A DNA stretch of 64,000 nucleotides from Gordionus sp. m RMFG-2023 (GCF_954871325.1 NC_088776.1:59482954-59546953); one strand, 5' to 3'; positions 38,201-49,322 are shown, counted from the stretch's first letter. Notes: generated by a model not told the origin, from the letters alone. Numbers and translations: made by a program.

Positions 38201-41200
38201 AAAACTGACAATTGTCATTTGTAATATTTTTAAACAGAGATTTTGCATATAGAAGGTAGAAAGGTTTGAACATTCATAAAGATAATCTTGATGTTTGCCT
38301 AATATTTGTTGGCTAAAATATTGGTTTAACCATTTTAAAAAAATTAGTATTTAACAACTTTATATTATATCCATTACCTATAAATCAAATTTATGATAAT
38401 AAAAACTAAAAATTATGCTATACAAAAACGATTATTAGTGTATTTTAAAATTAATCATGCCATATTTATAATACTATCAAGACCTGTCTCCGTTTTTTTT
38501 TACTTGCAATTAAACGAGATTTAATATGGTTATTCAATTTTAATATATTTCGAAAATTATGCAAGAAAACGCAAATATATTATACGTTAGCGTCAATGTG
38601 TTTTTCCCGGCTTTATGTTATTTTTTTTCAACTTTGAATCATTCTTTGAACGCTTTTTTTTTAAATTTAAAAAATCTGATTTAATCGGAAATATATTCTA
38701 TCATGTTTGGGATTACATATCTTATGAATTGTGCACAATTTCCATGTTAACCTTTGAGTCATTTAAAATTTATATAAAAAAATATTTGAAAAATTTAATA
38801 TAAAAATTATATTAAGTTTAAAAGTTCACGGTCTGAGATTCATAAGGTTATTCTCAAACATGACAACATACAATTTCCGGCAAAATCAGATTTTTAAATT
38901 TTTAAAAACGCACTTGAAATATTGATTTAAAGTTGAAAAAATAACACATTAACGCTAACATATATACATATTTTTTTAAAAAAAATAAATATGTATATAT
39001 GTTTTTTTTTAATCGCCGGGGTGGCCTAATGGGTAAGATGTACGCTTGGAAACACGAGTATGAGTATGAACAAGGACGCAGGTTCAATCCTGGTAGGGAA
39101 CCATAAAAACTTTCAAGTTTTTCTTCGATGGCTGATGTGTAAAGACATATGGTATAATGAATTTCGGAGCTTAGAGATGACACCCCGGTCACCGACAGGC
39201 CTGGACAGCCGGGTGCTAAGGATACCTGTCCAATAAACAAAATGAAGGAAACAAATGGAAATATGAATATGAAAGATAGGGCCTAGACCTCCATCCTGTG
39301 AAAAGTAAAGTAAAGGTCAAAGCAAAGAAAACAAGATTAGCAAGTTTGAATATTGGGACGCTTAAAGGTAAGACGAGAGAATTGGCATCAATGTTGAACA
39401 AGAGAAAAGTTGATATAGCGTGCATACAAGAGACGAAATGGAAAGGACAGAAGACTTTGATGATTGGAGATGGGTATAAATTGTACTATAATGGACTTGT
39501 TACCAATAGGAACGGTGTCGGCATCATCCTCAGTCAAGATCTAACCTCCTCAGTTGTAGAAGTCAACAGGATCTCTGATAGACTAATGAAGATAAAACTC
39601 TGCATTGGTCAATCAATACTACACATCCTTTCATTATATGCTCCTCAAACGGGTTGCAAGGAAGAAGAGAAAGATGATTTTAGAGCAATCCTCGATGAAG
39701 CTGTAATGGAAATCCCTAAGGATGACCTAGTCATAATTGGTGGTGACTTAAATGGGCATGTGGGGAAAGCAAGAGATAGCTACAAAAGGCATCATGGTGG
39801 TTTTGGATATGGAGAAAGAAATGATGAAGGTGAGCATATACTGAAATTTGCGCAAGCCTTCGACCTTGCCTTAACCAACACCTACTATAGGAAAAAGGAT
39901 AGTCATTTAATAACATACGAAAGTGGTACAAGGAAAACACAGATAGATTACATGCTAATCTCTCGCAGAAGAATGAAGAGGTACAAACCACTATACAGGA
40001 GAAAAAAGCCCTTTATAAAATATGGTACAAATCCAAAAACGCAGATGACAAGACAAGATACAAAAAATCCAAGAGATTAGCTACAAAGGCGGTGGCTAGA
40101 GCCAAATCTATGGCATACGATGACATGTACAAAGATTTACATACCAAAGAAGGGCAAAATAAAATATACAGATTAGCCAAACAGCGAGAAAAGAACTCTA
40201 GGGAAACGGAGCTCCGAAAGTAATCAAAAATAAAGATGGGAAATTGATAATAAAGGAAAAAGAAATAATGAGTAGATGGAGAGAATATTTTCAGGAGCTT
40301 CTAAACTTTAATCCGCACATACTGCATCTAGACGAACACTCCCCTTGTCAAAACCTTGTGCAACCTATAACACAACAAGAAATAATCACATGCCTCAAGC
40401 ATATGAAAAACAACAAAGCTGGGGTCCAGACGATACCAATAGAAAGCCTTAAAGCACTAGGAGATGATGGAATACATCTCCTCACCAATCTATACAATAA
40501 GATACTTGGAAATGAAGAGGTTGCCCAAAAATGGAGGCAGAGCTATCTAGTTCCTATCTTCAAAAATAAAGGGGATCCACATAATTGTCAAAATTACAGG
40601 GGCATAAAACTAATGTCACACTGTCTAAAACTATACGAAAAAATAATAGAAAAAAGATTAAGAGATATAATCGAAATAGGAGAGACTCAGTTTGGCTTTA
40701 TGCCTGGAAGATCAACAACCGATGCTATCCACGCAATTAGGCAAATGAGTGAAAAATACAGGGAAAAGAACAAAAAGCTACACATGGTCTTTCTCGATCT
40801 AGAAAAGGCCTTTGATAGAATCCCAAGAAAACTTATCTGGTGGGCGCTACGCCACAAAAATGTTCCCGAAAAATATATAAGAATAATACAGGATTGGAAT
40901 ATGGAATATGATATTTGCAGATGATATTGTGATACTTGCCGAATTTAAGGGTGAAATGAAAGAAAGACTAGTGAGTTGGATAAATATCCTAGAAACGCAC
41001 GGATTAAAAGTAAATAGAGAAAAGACGGAGTATATGGTGATAGGAGGAGATGAAACAGAGAGTATTGATATAAATGAATGGCAGAGCAATTGAAAGCTGC
41101 AAATATTTGGGCTCCACTATACAAACAAACGGCACAATAGAAAAAGAGATAAAGTAAGATTAATCAAGGGTGCCTAAAGGGGAGATCTTTATCTGGAGTG

Positions 41201-44200
41201 CTATTTGATAAAAGAATCCCACACAAATTAAAGGGAAAAATTTACAGTTCCATACCAACTATTCTATATAGTTCGGAAACATGGCCAACCAAAGAATCAG
41301 GCGAGAGAAGTCTACAAACCATGGAGATGAGAATGCTGAGGATGATTGCTGGGGTAACAAGAAAGGATAAAGTGCGCAGTACAAGAATACTGTAGTTTAA
41401 AGGTAGTGCCCATTAAGACTAAGTTAATGGTAAACAGACTTAGGTGGTATGGGCACACAATGAGAATACCTAACAACTACATAGGAAATAAATCAAGAGT
41501 TTGGAAGTGATGGGCAAACGTAAAAGAGGAAGGCCAAAACTTCAATGGGGCCATAAAGTTAGAGCCACTATAAAGAAGTATAAATTAGATAAAAGAGATT
41601 GTATTAATAACATAAAGTGGAGAGAGATGTTGAAGGAGCTTACCACCAGAAAAAGTGAAAGCTAAAGAGAAATAAAAAATATACATATTTTTTTACGTAC
41701 AGATAATAATATTTTTTTTTAAATAGGACGGGGCCATATGGAAAATCTGTTTATGGTAACCATATAATTTTAAGGATATATTTTCTTAAGATATGAAAAT
41801 TTAGCGATTATTATCTACTTTTATATAAATGGTTATTAAACTGTATCGCCTAATCTTGCATTCGCAGTTAACGCGAAATAGAGGTCAAGTACACAAAATA
41901 ATATGCTCTTTTTTTGTGTATTTTTTACAAACTTCGATGCCTTCTATTTAAGAACCACACACTCAGCACTAAAAATTTGGCAAATTAAATAGTAAAAAAA
42001 ATACATGCAAATTTAATGTGCATCAAAGATGTATATACAAATAATGTTAGAATATAAACTTACTTTACATTAACCACCTAATTAGGAAATATGAATCTTA
42101 ATGCCTAAATCTCACACGATCCTAGAATGGCAAACAAAAATGAGGGTAGTAAAAATATCATCTTTAGAACCTAATATTAAACTTAAATGAGAGATGTTGC
42201 GATCTAATATAAATTTGAGAAAGGAATCAGGTATTAAAATCGTATCGGAAACATATCTTATATTTATTAGTTTTTAGAAGCGGCATAATAAAAACTTATT
42301 AAAATTTCATATTCGTTATGAAGATTCCTTAATTTATCACATTTATATTTGGAAACCTCAATACGTTAGCTTTAGGGTCAGGGGCGTTACAAGAATTTAC
42401 AGTCTAAAGGGGGGGGGGGTGCTAAAAAAATTCGTTAAATTATTTTAAAAATTACCTTTTATATTTAGCTAACATTTTCAAGTTTAAAATTATCAAAATT
42501 TTGGTTCTTCAAATTTCTCAAGGGAGCTCTGGTTTTTTCGAAACCTCCTCCTTACAAGTGACACAAATTTTTTTAAAAATTTATATTTAAAATTCTCTAA
42601 AAATGTAAAAATTTGCTGAAATTGGGATTGAATTTTAATCTATGTTGAAAACTATTTCTTAGTTCAATTTCCAAAGCCTGAATGATTAGCATGTTCACAA
42701 TAAAAACGGTCTCCGTTGAATACTGAGCGAGAAATCCTCATTAATAAATCCACAACTTTATAAGACCATTCTAAGCAACTATTTAGACCTTTGCCCTGGG
42801 AAGAATGAGATTCCGATTATCAGGGTTGGGCAAATTTTCAGAAAATTGTATTCGGATACAGATACAGATACTTTATAAAATTTTGTATTTAAGATACAAG
42901 ATACTAGATACTTTAGAAAAATTTCAACAAGATATAAGATACAAGATATTTGTATTTTTTTTAAAAAAAAGTATCTGAGATACAAGATACTTTCTTATTA
43001 AATAGTGAAAATCAAAATGTATAAGGCTTTATTTTCTTATCTATAATATAAATTTATAAAAAAATATTTAAAATAAATTGTAGAATAACAAATTTATTAT
43101 AAAAGATAATGCGATATTCCATTTAATAATTATATAATTAGTAAATAATAATAAATCAGCATCATAAATCAGCATTATTTTTTAATATTATTAATTTTTC
43201 GTTCAATCTTTGACGATATGGTCTATTAACCATATTAGCAAAGCTAAATAATCTTTCAACGAGGGCTGAGGAGGGTAATATTGTGTTATATTTAATAAAT
43301 ATTTCTTTTATATATTTATAACTATTTAACATATTTATACTCCGCCTGTCATCTTTCATATAATTTAGGACCTCTATTTCAATATCATTTATTGAATTAT
43401 TAGAATTGAATGTGGTACTTTTAAGGCAAAAGTAATCATTATCTTCATCAATTGAAGATTTTGTTGAAGTATTAATTTCATTATTATTTTTAAAAACAAT
43501 TAAAACTTCATGTAATAACAAATCCTGAAGGTATTTTATTTCTTTTTCACCATCAATCCAACGATTTTTAAAATAGGGATGAGAAATAGTTGCCAAAAAT
43601 GCACTTTTAAAATTGTTTTCAAAATCATATATATTTTTAAATCTTTTATTTAAATAATTTTCTATGGCAACAGCTAATGGTTTGCAAAATTGTAGATTGG
43701 TTTGAATTAAATTTATAATTTTTTTAACGACATTTAAAATTGGAGGATTCTCCATAATAGCAGTTGATTTCACTCTGTATTTTGTCAATCGCATTGCAAT
43801 ATTCTTCTAAATATTGAATTTCAATATCTCTTAATTTAGGAAATTCTAATTTTTGACATAATTTAGGAAGTTCGCCTTTAAATTTTAATAAATTATGAAG
43901 ACTATTATACAAACTATATTCCATCTAGTGCAACAAGTTGTAACTAATTGTTTTCCTAAAACTGCTTTGATAAGTTTTCAGTTTTAGGCCTATTATTTGC
44001 ATTCCATAGCTTAGTACATTTAGCTATTGCTGGATGATGAATTTTAGAAATGTTAGGAGAATCCTTAATAGCTCTCTCGACATCTGTTGTGGCAATTAGA
44101 CTTATCGTATGGCAAACGAATGTGTTGAGGCAATGTTATTGAGGCTTCTTTAGACCCTTAAATATACAAATAAATAATTTTATTTGAATAAATTTTTTTA

Positions 44201-45404
44201 CTAAATTTACAATATCATAATAAATTTTAAAGAAGTATTAAATAATACTTTCAATGATTTCGAATTCTATACATTCATCATCATTGATGTCAAAGTCATT
44301 CTCTACAGCTTCCATAGAATATCAAAACTCCTTGAAAGCTTTCTTAAAGTTAGAGCCGTTATATGTAACAGTTGCTATAACTTTTCGTCAATACCAAAGT
44401 CACGATGAATTTCTTTATTATGATTATCTTGAAGTACTTCAAAAAATTTGCCATTAAGTATGCTTAGTTTAAATTTATTGTTATAATTTTCGGTTGAAGA
44501 ATCATCTGAAGACGAAGATAAAATATTATTCTATTTTCTTCTTCCATAATTTTAAAATAGACAGATATAAAACGATTCAAATATGGTAGTTCTAAATGTT
44601 AGAAAATTGCTCTTTCTTTCTTTCTTTCTTTTGATTAAATTTTTCATTTAAATCTTAAAACAATATCATTTTAAATTTTAATACTATTTAAATTAACCAA
44701 TATAAATTTTTAATTAACCAATTAATTTTTTAAAGTATCCGTATCTTTTTGAATACAAAGTTGGTTAAGATACAAATACTTTTAAATAATATGTATCTTA
44801 GATACTGGATACAAGATACTTTCCAAAATTTAAAAAAATATACAAGATACTAGATACAAATATCCGCGATACTGCCGAACCCTGCCCATTATACACCATA
44901 TCAATGGCCAAATAGTGGTATCTTTTTACATAAGAACTGGTGATAAATGGCATATTCAGCGTTGCAAATATTCTAAATACATATTATGACACAAGTCGTC
45001 AGAGCTAATATCGATGCCAACAAAGGAGAATTTTAACTTTAAACCAGCAGAACAGGTATAAATACAGCGTATCCTACTGAAATTCACTTTCCCTGGGACC
45101 CAAACCAAATGTCAGGGAATCTAGCTTATATATAATGATAAAAAAGGATCAGGGCCACTAGAAAAATACTTATCCCCCCCCCTCCCCCACTTATTTTTTA
45201 ATATAAACAATTTTGTTTTAAAGACATCTCTAAAACACGGAATGCTTGTATAACAAAGATAAATTGTTGATGGACACCGTCACTAGATATTCGAAAATTG
45301 ACATTTTTCATTTATATATAAAAATACTTACGCAGATTTCCATAAATCGATGGTACACTTGCCAAGAAAAAGGTCATAAAAAGTATCGGGATATATTGGT
45401 TCAT
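35090..45404 (-). CDS. secreted diversifying protein, gene copy B (exons 1-3)
   Basis: Second member of the family, exons at 45,404-45,332, 37,571-37,446 and 35,268-35,090. Signal peptide MNQYIP then ILFMTFFLASVPS. Exon 2 reads FGRRLQQDCNIRSPLIKAA, then VAGPVYQEIIIANINIEKTF and KF. Exon 3 reads PPILSTANVTM, a variable stretch, then NNSLDFGNYKGWSITIANMG and QTLN. Splice donors are GTAAGT, GTAAGA and GTAAAA, and phases are as in A. Intron 1 is about 7.8 kb because of two transposon insertions, and intron 2 about 2.2 kb with an internal tandem duplication. Reading frame, splice sites, signal peptide and TATA box all remain, so nothing visible in exons 1-3 argues against expression. Function is unknown. 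Divergence from A is concentrated in replacement sites. Confidence 0.75.
35985..36680. repeat. tandem duplication in intron 2 of copy B
   Basis: Two Y units (36,066-36,250 and 36,412-36,602, sharing 'aaatgaatagacatta' and 'gcaaat.cttaggta') are flanked by two X units (35,985-36,060 and 36,605-36,680, sharing 'catcaaaaatatctttt'). Confidence 0.65.
37446..37571 (-). CDS. exon 2, copy B
   Basis: 126 nt, phase 1 on both sides, donor GTAAGA, acceptor 'tttaaaag'. One codon longer than A and the same length as C. Confidence 0.75.
37577..37692. repeat. 24-bp minisatellite beside exon 2, copy B
   Basis: About five copies of 'aaataaaaatatttaatatt' plus 4 bases, immediately upstream of the exon 2 acceptor. 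Copy C has a single unit at 63,520, so the array expanded in B only. Confidence 0.85.
38080..38363. mobile_element. hAT MITE in intron 1 of copy B
   Basis: TAGTGTTGTTAAACGGCTAA end on the right-hand flank 'ttcatccat', orthologous to 13,555 (A) and 63,922 (C). Confidence 0.65.
39013..39104 (+). promoter_or_regulatory. tRNA-like internal pol III-type promoter in RTE 5' UTR
   Basis: TGGCCTAATGG fits the box A consensus TRGCNNARYGG and GGTTCAATCC fits box B GGTTCRANYCC, about 55 bp apart, in a GCCGGGG...ACCA frame. The arms do not fold into a standard cloverleaf, so this is a tRNA-derived head rather than a tRNA gene. Confidence 0.55.
39298..40080 (+). pseudogene. RTE endonuclease (APE-type) domain
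   Basis: First frame of the LINE polyprotein, 260 codons. Apurinic-endonuclease-like (EEP) domain: start LASLNIGTLKGKTREL, catalytic QETKW at residues about 44-48, GGDLNGHVG at about 148-156, and QIDYMLISRR near 225. The sequence resembles proteins annotated 'craniofacial development protein 2-like', which are RTE endonucleases. The domain makes the first-strand nick for target-primed reverse transcription. After about 40,020 the polyprotein continues in another frame (SKRLATKAVARAKSMAYDDM), so it is frameshifted. Confidence 0.9.
40244..41395 (+). pseudogene. RTE reverse transcriptase, deleted and frameshifted
   Basis: RT motifs in order: LVPIFKNKGDPHNCQNYRGI, QFGFMPGRSTTDAI, motif A FLDLEKAFDRIPR, then a jump straight from IIQDWN to motif C MIFADDIVIL at 40,908. 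About 60-80 residues carrying motif B are missing. Motif D follows (GLKVNREKTEYMVIGG). The thumb/C-terminal part runs on in changed frames (YLGSTIQTNG; TILYSSETWP; MRMLRMIAG). Loss of motif B makes it inactive. RTE clade by the GFMPGRSTTDAI and FADD signatures. Confidence 0.9.
41400..41665 (+). pseudogene. RTE C-terminal domain
   Basis: NRLRWYGHTMRIPNNYIG, then after a frameshift GKRKRGRPKLQWG and a terminal WREMLKELTTRKSES before a stop at 41,663-41,665. This basic RGRP-W motif is the usual C-terminal end of RTE polyproteins. Confidence 0.8.
42375..42555. mobile_element. probable small hAT-type MITE
   Basis: Starts CAGGGGCGTTACAAGAATTT with a long G-run. The inverted end GTGTCACTTGTAAGGAGG is at 42,535-42,555. 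A target duplication is not clear. Confidence 0.4.
43162..44560 (-). pseudogene. hAT transposase (BED/ZBED-like), broken
   Basis: Read on minus in several frames. N-terminal side: a VTYNGSNFKKAFKEF segment (about 44,330-44,400), the equivalent of hAT TDNGSNFVKAF, containing a catalytic region; then AIAKCTKLWNANNRPKTENL (about 43,975-44,035). Middle: SHPYFKNRWIDGEKEI. C-terminal dimerisation domain in a 210-codon frame (43,162-43,794): ILPSSALVERLFSFA, then NRPYRQRLNEKLIILKNN. The BED zinc finger was not found. Multiple stops and frameshifts between pieces; inactive. Confidence 0.85.
44608..44630 (+). repeat. short (TTTC)n tract inside the hAT element
   Basis: About five TTTC units. Confidence 0.75.
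45332..45404 (-). CDS. exon 1, signal peptide, copy B
   Basis: 73 nt, same length, phase and GTAAGT donor as copy A. Hydrophobic core ILFMTFFLASVPS, cleavage predicted after IYG. Confidence 0.8.
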
Positions 45405-45569
45405 TTTATTTATTCGATAAAAATTAAATTTTTAATATTTATTTTATTTTATTTTTTTATCTTTTCGAATATTAATTTAAATTTCTTTATTTTAAATTAA
45501 CAAAATTGAAAGTTTATTTGAAAATATTTTTTTTAAAAAAATAGTGAATTTAATCATATTTCTAAGCCC

Positions 45570-45577
45570 TATTTATA
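45570..45577 (-). promoter_or_regulatory. TATA box of gene copy B
   Basis: TATAAATA in GGGGTATAAATAGGG on minus, 173 bp before the ATG; the counterpart of 12,576. Confidence 0.55.
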
Positions 45578-46154
45578 CCCCTAAAGTGTGCTACTTTTAC
45601 ATTGATTAACCTATAATTATAAAAGAATTTTTATTTTAAAAACTAAATATACTTGACATTTATAGGTGATTTCCTATAAGGTATACATTACAATTGTTTT
45701 TTTTGTAGGAAATAATATTAAGGAAATGGTTGTTTTTTTTTAATTTTATATGTTTTTCTCAAAAAAACATATTTTTTAACGATTTTTGTTTGTTTTATAT
45801 ATGTAGCCCGCCGGTGGTTTCAATTAGTGTTGCTAAATGCTTGATTTATAGGATTTTAAATTAAGCTTTTTAGCCAAAATAAGATTAAGACCTTCCAAAA
45901 ATATTGGGTTAACCATTTTTTAAAAAATGGTCATGGATTGCATTTGAACATTTTAGATAAGACTACAACAGATGTTTTATATTGCAGTCAAAATATTTTA
46001 AAAAATATATATATTCTAACAAGAGGTCCTTTATTTTTCTTATTTTCTATGCTTCGAAGATAATCATTTTAATGCAAATCTTATTAAATTTTAATTCGGG
46101 CTACTTTACTTTCTTAAATCATCATTGATATATGATAACGTACATAGCTTGATT

Positions 46155-46625
46155 TAGAGATCTACAAAATTAGGCCTTGTCCGGCCCGGCCCGAACGGGA
46201 TTCGGGTCGGGTTCGGGCCTAATTCTATTTAAAATAATCGAGTTCGGGCCGGGCCTAATATTTTTAAAAAAACTTGGGACGGGTCGGGTCGGACCTTAGA
46301 AATTTTATTAACTTTATCTAAATTTATCAAATTTATAATTAATTTTTTATGTAAAATATAAATTTTTGATTTAATTTATTGAAACTAAATTATATATAAC
46401 ATATGTCTAATATATTTTAAGTAATTATAAAAATTAATTTTTATATTTAAATAAATTCGGGCCTGGCCGGGTGGGTAAATTTTTTTAAAATATCGGGTTC
46501 GGGCCGGGTCGGGCCGGCAAAACTTTTAAAAATAAATTTCGGGTTCGGGCTGGGCAGGCAAAACTTTTTTAAAAGTAAGTTCGGGCCGGACCGGGCTTAA
46601 AAATTAGACCCGATGCAGATCACTA
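46155..46625. mobile_element. GGGCC-rich hAT MITE, left palindrome arm
   Basis: TAGAGATCTACAAAATTAGG at one end and, inverted, TAGTGATCTGCATCGGG at the other. Flanks GCTTGATT and GCCTGATA match at 6 of 8. The inside alternates 'cgggccgggcc' islands with A/T runs. Confidence 0.65.
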
Positions 46626-46869
46626 GCCTGATAATCAATATCTTTAAAAAAAAGTAAGACAAAAAATGGCCTACTTACTAAGCTTGATTGCATAATATTA
46701 AATAAATAATCCTAGTAGTTTATGAGTGCGTCTAAAGTCAAAAATTTAAATAAAAAAAATGATTCTACCATTTATACATTAGACCCAAAACTCGATTTCG
46801 TAAATTTTAAACAAATAATTATTTTTTCAAATATTTTTGAAATAAAAATCATCTCACTTTAATAATACT

Positions 46870-46944
46870 TTATTTAATTACCTCAAAAGAAAGAAAAGAA
46901 AGAAAAGAAAGAAAAGAAAGAAAGAAAAGAAAGAAAAGAAAGAA

Positions 46945-47016
<72 letters not shown>

Positions 47017-47820
47017 ATTCAATTAGAAAAAAGTAGCTACGAAAAATCTCATCTGCTGCAAAGATATGTTATAGAAAAACTCACTGGTTTTAATTTATAC
47101 GTGTTGCATTTAGATTTTTTTTAAAATTTGCATGATTGTAGTATACACACTAATTAGTATAAATAGCATTTTAATACCCAAACTCAGCTTACTTCATGAG
47201 TGAGATATGATCATCTTTAAAAACGCGAAAATTCCAAAAATACAGAGATCTCATGATCTCCCATCCACAGGACGAATGATTTTAAATTAAATAAAGACCT
47301 GGATAAGTTACCTTACACTTAGTGTCCTTGCGGATTAGAAACCAGTAGTTCACGATTGACCAGTAATTTTTATGCCGGCCATTCCAGTAAAATTCCTTCT
47401 CCGGCTTGACTTTCCAAAGTAAATATTTATGAAGAAAAAAATTTTAATTTGCTTTATTAATAAGTTTAGAAAGCTACGTTGTTCTGTCTAAAAAAAGTAA
47501 AATGATGATATTTTGAGGCTTTAATGAACCCAAAAATGTTTACTTGAAAGTATACCTTATCAAACTATAGATTTTATCTCTCCAAGTTTAATAGTTATTT
47601 AGAAATATTTATAAAAATCACGGAAATAAATTAATAAAATATCTTTTTCAAAAATAAAAAAAAGATTATATTTAGGTTAATTTAATATCGAATTATGGGA
47701 ATATGATATCGTCGCGAAAATATTTTATATAATCTCATCATTTAAAAAAAAATTAGTATTACTTTCTTGAACCTTTTAAATTTATAAATGTTTACTTTAT
47801 GTTTTAGTAAAAAATTAAGG
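46870..47820 (-). repeat. dispersed repeat R, copy 3 (truncated)
   Basis: GAAA tract, then the inner R segment (47,017-47,243: 'ttcatgagtgagatatgatc', 'acgcgaaaat'), then the left R segment inverted (47,250-47,820: 'atctctccaagtttaatag', 'gatatcgtcgcgaaaat'). Relative orientation of the two parts agrees with copy 1. The middle is deleted. Confidence 0.6.
46885..47016 (+). repeat. (GAAA)n / (GAAAAGAAA)n microsatellite
   Basis: A compound tract: alternating GAAAAGAAA units in the left half, pure GAAA in the right half. Confidence 0.93.
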
Positions 47821-48300
47821 ATATTTATTAATAATTGATATCTTCCTCCACGAGTGGTCGTCCAACTGTGTTTCAGGCCCAGGCTCGACCATTTACGTAT
47901 TAAAAGCAAGAGAGGAAGATATTTCCGTCTCATTCGCTAATGCCAACCTGAAGAGAATTATACACTCCGATAATTCACCAACTCTTGGCATCCGGAGCTA
48001 TCGAGCCAGCAGATGACAATTAAATCTGCTCCACTCTTTACGTCAACCCAAAGTCCGATGGTTTTCCTGAGTTATCAGCAATTTTCAGAGACGTCCCAGG
48101 ATTTCCTGCAGTGCCCATTTAAGCTAAATCAATCCCTCTCATGTCTGCAAAACTCTAAAAAGCTAAATTTACTATAACATTAGATCCGCCTTTTTCTCGA
48201 TTCGTACAGCGCAAGTCGTTTCGATATAAGGTACTACGCATAAGGGCTTCATTCAGCCCTACTATATAAAGTATAATCCTTGAAGTATACGTTAGCTGGT
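47819..48300 (+). pseudogene. unrecognised coding-like fragment, GC-richer than its surroundings
   Basis: A plus-strand frame is open from 47,819 to a stop at 48,014, with ordinary protein composition: HEWSSNCVSGPGSTIYVLKA, then REEDISVSFANANLKR and DNSPTLGIRSYRAS. Open frames continue in other phases to about 48,175 (SPMVFLSYQQFSETSQDF; alternatively STLYVNPKSDGFPELSAIF). The base composition is near 45% GC by eye, far above the flanks. No methionine start and no domain that I recognise. Possibly a retrocopied or captured gene piece, or the remnant of a captured exon of the neighbouring hAT. Bounded by repeat R on the left and a hAT end on the right. Confidence 0.35.
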
Positions 48301-48314
48301 AAGAAAAGCAAGCT

Positions 48315-49322
48315 CAGTGGCGTAGGCATGGGGGGAAGGGGGGTTCAAACTCCCCCCCCCCTTTTGAAAAATGAAAAAAAAAATTAATTTTTTCTTAAAT
48401 TTTTTAATTTTAATTTAATAAATTCTTATTAAACGTAATTTCAATTCAATGTGTTCATTTTTTATTTAATTATACATATGATTTAGCAAAATGCTACAAA
48501 AAATTGATTTGGATTTAAGGGAGATTATAAATAGAGCAAAGGATATTGTTGAAATATTAACAAATATCAGAGAGAATGTGGATGAAAAATTTCATGAAAT
48601 ATATGAAAAAGTAAAGGAGTTTGCCAATATGTTTGAAATTTAAATTTTTAAACCTAGAGTAGTCTCTAGAATATCCAATCGATAAAATATTGATGCATCT
48701 ATGATTGAGGACTTTTATAAAATAAACATTTTTATTACCCTTATTGATACATTTTTATTTTAATTAAAAGAAAGATTTATTAGTCATAATTATATTTTAA
48801 AAAGCTTTTATTTCTTTTGCCGGTTGAGTCTAAACTGTTGATTACACTTTAAACACGAGAGGATATTAAAAAAATATCAGAGTTTTATGCTGATGATTTA
48901 GTAGGTTCATTTGATAAGTTACTTTGTGATGTCAAATTTTGGTAAAAAATCTTGACAGAATAGGGTATTCTTTGAGACCAAAAAATGCTCTGCAGGCCCT
49001 TTCCATGTGTAATAGCATTTTAGATTCCCTGCCTAATATCCAAACATTAATTATTTTAGCTACCTTGCCAATTAGTACCTACACTAATAAAAGATCTTTT
49101 TCAACTTTAAAAAGGTTAAAACCTATTTAAGAAACACAACCGGTGAAAAACGTTTAAATGGATTAGCCCTATTGAATATTTATAAGGAGATTATTTTAGA
49201 TAAAAATTTGATTCTAGATGAATTAGCAAAATCTCACAGAAATGTATTTTTAAATTCAAATCAAAAAATAGCAATAAAATTTTATTAGTTTTAATATATA
49301 ATCTTTTTTGTGAAAAAAGTAT
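48315..49322 (+). mobile_element. ZMYM1-like hAT remnant
   Basis: Left end CAGTGGCGTAGGCATGGGG followed by G- and C-runs. The right terminal repeat is not seen before the palindrome arm begins, so the element is truncated there. The C-terminal half of a transposase follows on plus. Confidence 0.75.
48491..49289 (+). pseudogene. hAT transposase C-terminal half (ZMYM1-like), broken
   Basis: 48,491-48,643: LQKIDLDLREIINRAKDI...VDEKFHEIYEKVKEFANMF, the helical linker of ZMYM1-like hAT transposases. Next, KPRVVSRISNR and MIEDFYKINIFITLIDTFLF. 48,939-49,130: ILATLPISTYTNKRSFSTLK, the hAT dimerisation motif (usual form P.T.ASAERSFS.LK..K). Then in a shifted frame LRNTTGEKRLNGLALLNIY...ILDELAKSHRNVF to a stop at about 49,289. 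At least two frameshifts and several stops. The BED-like N-terminus and DDE core are absent. Confidence 0.8.

Larger units (their letters stand above)
38979..41678 (+). mobile_element. RTE-clade LINE, internally deleted
   Basis: Flanked by a 17-bp direct repeat ATATACATATTTTTTTA (38,962-38,978 and 41,679-41,695), a target duplication. Order: inverted-repeat junction, tRNA-like box A/box B segment (39,013-39,104), endonuclease, reverse transcriptase, C-terminal domain, short AAATAAAAA tail. About 2.7 kb where full RTE elements are about 3.2-3.5 kb. Inserted in intron 1 of gene copy B and absent from A. Confidence 0.9.
42821..44884 (-). mobile_element. hAT transposon with degraded transposase
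   Basis: 2,064 bp. Terminal repeats CAGGGTTGGGCA and, inverted, CAGGGTTCGGCA. Flanking CCGATTAT (42,813-42,820) and CCCATTAT (44,885-44,892) match at 7 of 8. Both subterminal zones are packed with 'gatacaagatac'/'gtatctt' repeats, likely transposase binding sites. Sits in intron 1 of copy B and is absent from A, where intron sequence continues across the site. Confidence 0.9.
32465..46140 (-). repeat. segmental duplication copy B
   Basis: Inverted relative to A and collinear with it; enlarged by the RTE element at 38,979-41,678 and the hAT at 42,821-44,884, both in intron 1 and both absent from A. The left end abuts repeat R copy 2, and the right end runs into the left arm of the palindrome at 45.87-46.76 kb. 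Confidence 0.85.

Noticed and set aside
39013-39104. Genuine tRNA gene in front of the RTE endonuclease
   Set aside because: Box A and B fit, but no standard cloverleaf forms and it lies inside the LINE's target duplication, so it belongs to the element.
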